Positions 5,377-8,563 of a stretch of 8,563 bases of DNA are shown here, piece by piece. The translations under genes and the position numbers were made by a program. The notes below the pieces were generated by a model. It saw only the letters and a list, made by a program, of their open reading frames with translations. It was not told the origin of the DNA and ran no database searches. This DNA comes from Paracoccaceae bacterium (GTDB lineage: Bacteria; Pseudomonadota; Alphaproteobacteria; Rhodobacterales; Rhodobacteraceae), in the NCBI GenBank assembly GCA_026982255.1, contig JALSHL010000299.1, positions 1 through 8,563 on the forward strand, read 5' to 3'. Within the stretch, counting starts at the first letter, position 1. Every line of letters starts with the position of its first letter.

Positions 5377-6173
5377 TGGCGGTCCTGCGCTATACCATCC
5401 TCGGCTGCGGCTCCTCGGGCGGCGTGCCACGCCTTGGCGGCGAGTGGGGCGCCTGCGATCCGGCCAACCCGAAAAACACCCGTCGGCGCTGCTCCATGCT
5501 AGTGGAAAAAATCGACGGAGACAAATTCACCCGCGTGCTGATCGACACCTCGCCGGACATGCGCCAGCAATTGCTGGACGCAGGAGTCGGGCATCTGGAC
5601 GGGGTGATCTATACCCATGAACACGCCGACCACACCCACGGCCTCGACGATCTGCGCATGGTGGTGTTCAACCGCGGCTCGCGCCTGCCGGTCTGGGCCA
5701 ATCCCGAATGCACCGACAGCCTGCTGGCCCGTTTCGGCTATGCCTTCATCCAACCGCCCGGCAGCGCCTACCCGCCCATTCTGGAACTGCAAGCACTGGA
5801 GGGACCGGTAGAGATCACCGGCGCCGCCGGCCCGATCCGTTTCGAGCCTTTCGCCACCAGACACGGCCGCATCGACGCGCTGGGGTTCCGTATCGGCGAT
5901 CTGGCCTATCTGCCCGATGCCGCCGAAATATATGACGACTCGTGGAAGGCGCTGAAAAACCTGAAAGTCTGGGTCGTGGACGCGCTGCGCTACAAACCGC
6001 ACCCGACCCACGCCCATCTGGAACGCACACTGGAATGGATCGCCCGCGCCAGACCGGAACGCGCGGTGCTGACCAACATGCACATCGACCTCGACCATGA
6101 CACGCTCGACGCCGAGACCCCCGACCACGTCACCCCCGCATTCGACGGCATGGTGATCGAGCTACCGGCATGA
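5376..6173 (+). CDS. MBL-fold metal hydrolase, PhnP-like (COG1235)
   Basis: A 265-residue metallo-beta-lactamase-fold phosphodiesterase-like protein. It has the N-terminal GCGSSGGVPRLGG motif (10-22), the binuclear metal motif H81-E-H83-A-D85-H86, LPDAAEI with D181, the conserved HPTHAHLE near 209-216 and a late NMHIDLDH (235-241) that supplies a final His. This is the pattern of the PhnP / phosphoribosyl 1,2-cyclic phosphate phosphodiesterase group. Unlike PhnP it has only scattered Cys (11, 27, 39) rather than the close Cys cluster of the extra zinc site, and no phn genes are nearby, so a role in phosphonate use is not supported. The start at 5376 sits in TGATG with the tatD stop; GGAAAG (5363-5368) is a fair ribosome binding site. 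An in-frame ATG at 5361 is possible. The natural substrate is unknown; linkage to tatD hints at nucleic-acid or cyclic-nucleotide processing. Confidence 0.88.
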   Translation: MAVLRYTILGCGSSGGVPRLGGEWGACDPANPKNTRRRCSMLVEKIDGDKFTRVLIDTSPDMRQQLLDAGVGHLDGVIYTHEHADHTHGLDDLRMVVFNRGSRLPVWANPECTDSLLARFGYAFIQPPGSAYPPILELQALEGPVEITGAAGPIRFEPFATRHGRIDALGFRIGDLAYLPDAAEIYDDSWKALKNLKVWVVDALRYKPHPTHAHLERTLEWIARARPERAVLTNMHIDLDHDTLDAETPDHVTPAFDGMVIELPA

Positions 6174-7105
6174 TCTACCAACTGGTCCAGGTTGTCCTGC
6201 CCGTGTTTATCATCATCGGCGCGGGCTATCTGGCCGTGCGCCTGAAGCTGTTCCGCGACAGCGCCGTAGACGGGCTGATGGTGTTCACACAGGGCATCGC
6301 GATCCCGAGCCTGCTGTTCCTCAACATCATGCGCCTCGACCTTGCCGCCGTGTTCGACTGGCGCCTGCTGGTGTCCTTCTACACCGGCGTGTTTGCCAGC
6401 TTCGCCATCGGCATCATCGGCGCGCGCACCCTGTTCCGCCGCCGCCCGGGCGACAGCGTCGCCATCGGCTTCGCCGCCATGTTCTCCAACACCGTCCTGC
6501 TCGGCCTGCCGATCATGGAGCGCGCCTACGGCCCCGATGCGCTGGCCGGCAACTACGCCATCATCTCCATACACGCGCCGCTGCTCTATCTGGTCGGCAT
6601 CACGGTGATGGAGGCCGCCCGCGCCGACGGGCGCGGCGTTGCCGGCACCACCCGCGCGGTGCTGAAAGCCATGTTCCGCAATACGCTTGTCATCGGCCTC
6701 GGCCTCGGGTTTCTCGTCAACCTCGGCCATATACCCGTCCCCGCCACGGTGGTTTCCGCGGTCGAGATGCTGGCCCGCGCCGCCCTGCCTGCCGCTCTGT
6801 TCGGCCTCGGCGGCATCCTGACCCGCTATTCGCTCGGCGCCAGCATCGGCGAGGCGGGCATGGTCTCCACCCTGAAACTGCTGGTGCATCCGGCAATTGT
6901 CTATGTCATGGCCACCATGGTGTTCGACCTGCCGATCGAGTTCACCCGCTCCGCCGTGGTTGCCGCCTCGATGGCACCGGGGGTCAATGTCTATATCTTC
7001 GCCAACATCTACAACCGCGCCAAAGGGGCCGCCGCCAGTGCCGTGCTTCTCGGCACCGCCACCTCGGTTTTCAGCGCCTCCATGTGGTTGTGGATACTCG
7101 GCTAA
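6170..7105 (+). CDS. AEC-family transporter (auxin efflux carrier-like permease)
   Basis: An inner-membrane protein of 311 residues with about ten hydrophobic segments (approximately 4-24, 36-54, 66-86, 97-115, 127-148, 171-185, 194-216, 229-253, 262-280, 287-310). Two conserved stretches identify the AEC (YfdV/MdcF/PIN-like) superfamily: FSNTVLLGLPIMERAYG near 105-121, and MAPGVNVYIFANIY near 268-281, the broken-helix region thought to form the transport site. Characterised bacterial relatives carry malonate or other organic acids, but the substrate here cannot be read from sequence. The start overlaps the stop of the MBL-fold gene (ATGA) without a strong Shine-Dalgarno, suggesting coupling. 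The gene ends the operon and its stop codon overlaps the end of a convergent permease gene. Confidence 0.92.
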   Translation: MIYQLVQVVLPVFIIIGAGYLAVRLKLFRDSAVDGLMVFTQGIAIPSLLFLNIMRLDLAAVFDWRLLVSFYTGVFASFAIGIIGARTLFRRRPGDSVAIGFAAMFSNTVLLGLPIMERAYGPDALAGNYAIISIHAPLLYLVGITVMEAARADGRGVAGTTRAVLKAMFRNTLVIGLGLGFLVNLGHIPVPATVVSAVEMLARAALPAALFGLGGILTRYSLGASIGEAGMVSTLKLLVHPAIVYVMATMVFDLPIEFTRSAVVAASMAPGVNVYIFANIYNRAKGAAASAVLLGTATSVFSASMWLWILG

Positions 7106-8040
7106 TGCGGCGTCACACCGCGCAAGCGTTCGGAACGTCGCCGCAACAGCTCCAGCACCGTTAGCAGACAGATCGAGATAAACACCAGAATCGTCGCCAC
7201 CGCCAGAATGGTCGGGCTGATCTGCTCGCGAATACCGGACCACATCTGCCGCGGAATGGTCTTGTCTTCCGGTCCGGCAAGAAACAGCACCGCGACCACC
7301 TCGTCAAACGAGGTGATAAAGGCGAACAACGCGCCGGAGATCACACCGGGCAGGATCAGCGGCATCTGGATCTTGAAAAAGGTGCGCACCGGCCCCGCCC
7401 CCATATTCGCCGCCGCCCGTGTCAGACTCTTGTCGAACCCGACCAGCGTCGAGGTCACGGTGATAATCACAAACGGTGTGCCCAGCGCCGCATGCGCCAG
7501 AATGATGCCCAGCTTGGAACCGGCCAACGCCTGCTTGCCCTCCATGAACGGATTGAAATCGTTGGAGTAGAAATAGAACATCCCCGCCGCCGTCACCACC
7601 AGCGGCACGATCATCGGCGAGATCAGCAACGACATGATCACCCCTTTGAACGGCATTTCCGACCGGCTCAGCCCGATAGCGGCCAGCGTGCCGAAGCTCG
7701 TGGCCAGCAGCGTGGCGAAGAAGCCGATAAAGAAACTGTTCTTGGTCGCGCGGATCCACTGCGCATTGTTCCACATATCCGACCACCACTCGGCCCCCGT
7801 CGCATCGGGATTGGCCATGCCGTTGATAAAAATATCCTGATACCAGCGCAGGCTGAAAGCCTCGGGATCAAGGCTCAGCATGCCGGAGGTAAAGGTGAAA
7901 TACGGCTCGGCGTTGAAGCTCAGCGGCAGGATGATCAGGATCGGCGTGATCAGGAACAGGAACACCAGCGCAGTCAGAAACCGGAAGGTATAATACCATG
8001 TGCGCTGCAAGGGCGTCGTATAGGGAGGGAGCTTTGCCAT
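7102..8040 (-). CDS. ABC transporter permease, PotC/YdcV-like (polyamine-type importer)
   Basis: The second membrane subunit of a binding-protein-dependent ABC importer of the spermidine/putrescine class; 312 residues. It has a cytoplasmic N-terminus, a first membrane helix at about 21-42, a periplasmic loop (about 45-97), and further helices at about 101-125, 133-157, 176-200, 230-255 and 275-297. The cytoplasmic EAA loop that docks the ATPase is at about 207-231: RAAANMGA (208-215) then IQMPLILPG. This is the BPD_transp_1 pattern, and the TSFDEVVAVLFLAGP stretch is typical of PotC/YdcV. It starts 4 bases after the stop of the upstream permease gene, so the two are co-translated. Its stop (complement 7102-7104) lies inside the end of the convergent AEC gene. 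Substrate could be a polyamine, an opine-like compound or another small cation; that part is inferred. Confidence 0.92.
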   Translation of the reverse strand: MAKLPPYTTPLQRTWYYTFRFLTALVFLFLITPILIILPLSFNAEPYFTFTSGMLSLDPEAFSLRWYQDIFINGMANPDATGAEWWSDMWNNAQWIRATKNSFFIGFFATLLATSFGTLAAIGLSRSEMPFKGVIMSLLISPMIVPLVVTAAGMFYFYSNDFNPFMEGKQALAGSKLGIILAHAALGTPFVIITVTSTLVGFDKSLTRAAANMGAGPVRTFFKIQMPLILPGVISGALFAFITSFDEVVAVLFLAGPEDKTIPRQMWSGIREQISPTILAVATILVFISICLLTVLELLRRRSERLRGVTPH

Positions 8041-8044
8041 GTCG

Positions 8045-8563
8045 TCAACCCATCTTCATATTGTCGATGCCCACGACCTTGTCGTAGATCCAGTAGATTA
8101 CCAGCACGATCATCAACAGAATTCCACCCAGCGCCGCCGCCAGCGACCAGTTGAGCGATTTCTGCATGTGATAGGCGATGAAATTGGAAATCATCTGCCC
8201 GTCCTGTCCACCAACCAGCGCCGGTGTGATGTAGTAACCGATCGCCAGAATGAACACGAGCAACCCGCCCGCGCCGATCCCCGGGATGGTATTGGGGAAA
8301 TAGACCCGCCAGAAGGCTGTCCAGTCATTGGCTCCCAGCGATTTCGCCGCCCGCACATAGGCCGGCGGAATCCCCTTCATCACCGAATAGAGCGGCAGGA
8401 TCATGAACGGCAGCAGGATATGCGTCATCGCGATAATCGTGCCGGTCATGTTATAGATCAGGCTGAACCGGTTGGCGTCATCGGTGATCCCCAGCCAGAC
8501 AAAGATATTGTTCAGCACCCCCTGGCTCTGCAACATGGCAATCCACGCGGTCGTGCGCACCAG
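8045..8563 (-). CDS. ABC transporter permease, PotB/PotH-like, partial (N-terminus outside window)
   Basis: The C-terminal 172 residues of the first permease of the same importer; the frame is still open at the window edge, so the true start lies to the right. The visible part begins LVRTTAWIAMLQ, a conserved PotB-family stretch, then has a membrane helix (ILLPFMILPLYSVM), the EAA loop RAAKSLGA with invariant Gly, FPNTIPG, and two more helices (GGLLVFILAIGYYITPALVGG; LAAALGGILLMIVLVIYWIYD). Pairing of a PotB-like gene with a PotC-like gene four bases downstream is the standard layout for these heterodimeric importers. The GTG near 8558-8560 is an internal Val codon, not a start, because conserved sequence continues through it. 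The ATPase and substrate-binding protein genes are presumably further right. Confidence 0.9.
   Translation of the reverse strand: MVRTTAWIAMLQSQGVLNNIFVWLGITDDANRFSLIYNMTGTIIAMTHILLPFMILPLYSVMKGIPPAYVRAAKSLGANDWTAFWRVYFPNTIPGIGAGGLLVFILAIGYYITPALVGGQDGQMISNFIAYHMQKSLNWSLAAALGGILLMIVLVIYWIYDKVVGIDNMKMG

Noticed and set aside
4519..5430. Minus-strand 303-codon open frame
   Set aside because: Mirror of tatD in GC-rich DNA; His/Gly-rich translation with no domain.
5990..7243. Minus-strand 417-codon open frame
   Set aside because: Antisense to the AEC transporter and overlapping three real genes; Asp/His/Gly-rich low-complexity translation typical of a shadow frame.

Overview
The window looks like chromosomal DNA from a high-GC alphaproteobacterium, most likely a Rhodobacterales/Roseobacter-type organism. 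The main grounds are protein style and gene order: SPOR lipoprotein, D-Ala-D-Ala carboxypeptidase, tmk, holB, tatD, then a metallo-beta-lactamase-fold hydrolase. The coding part is GC-rich (39 of 60 bases at 3001-3060). The left edge is much poorer in G/C (19 of 60 at 301-360). The taxon is an inference; no database was searched.

Region 1-514 has no convincing protein gene. It holds one intact type I-C-like CRISPR repeat (93-124) with a plausible leader before it (1-92), a 34-nt spacer (125-158), and a degenerate second repeat starting exactly where the next unit should begin (159 to about 194). This reads as a minimal or decayed one-spacer array. Any cas genes would lie left of base 1. The AT-rich gene-free stretch after it (195-514) ends at the 3' end of a tRNA-Ser(UGA) gene on the minus strand (515-604). 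Such sites are classic island junctions, so 1-514 may be the edge of an accessory region.

Region 605-7105 is a packed plus-strand cluster of seven genes. In order they are: a lipoprotein with a degenerate RlpA-like domain and a C-terminal SPOR domain (777-1667); a periplasmic D,D-carboxypeptidase (1677-2822); thymidylate kinase (2824-3447); DNA polymerase III delta' (3444-4565); a TatD-family metal-dependent hydrolase (4576-5376); a PhnP/COG1235-type MBL-fold hydrolase (5376-6173); and an AEC-family membrane transporter (6170-7105). Gaps are 9, 1 and 10 bases or overlaps of 4, 1 and 4 bases, so the set is probably one operon with translational coupling. It joins cell-wall/septal functions to dTTP supply and the replication clamp loader, and ends with two genes of less certain role.

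Region 7102-8563 is on the minus strand and holds two adjacent permease genes of a polyamine-type (PotB/PotC-like) ABC importer. The first, at the right edge, is cut by the window. The second ends inside the stop codon of the AEC transporter, a 4-base convergent overlap with no terminator between. The ATPase and binding-protein genes are not in view.

Nothing in the window is clearly a new system. The best leads are the one-repeat CRISPR locus beside the tRNA and the RlpA-like lipoprotein that seems to have lost its catalytic motif.
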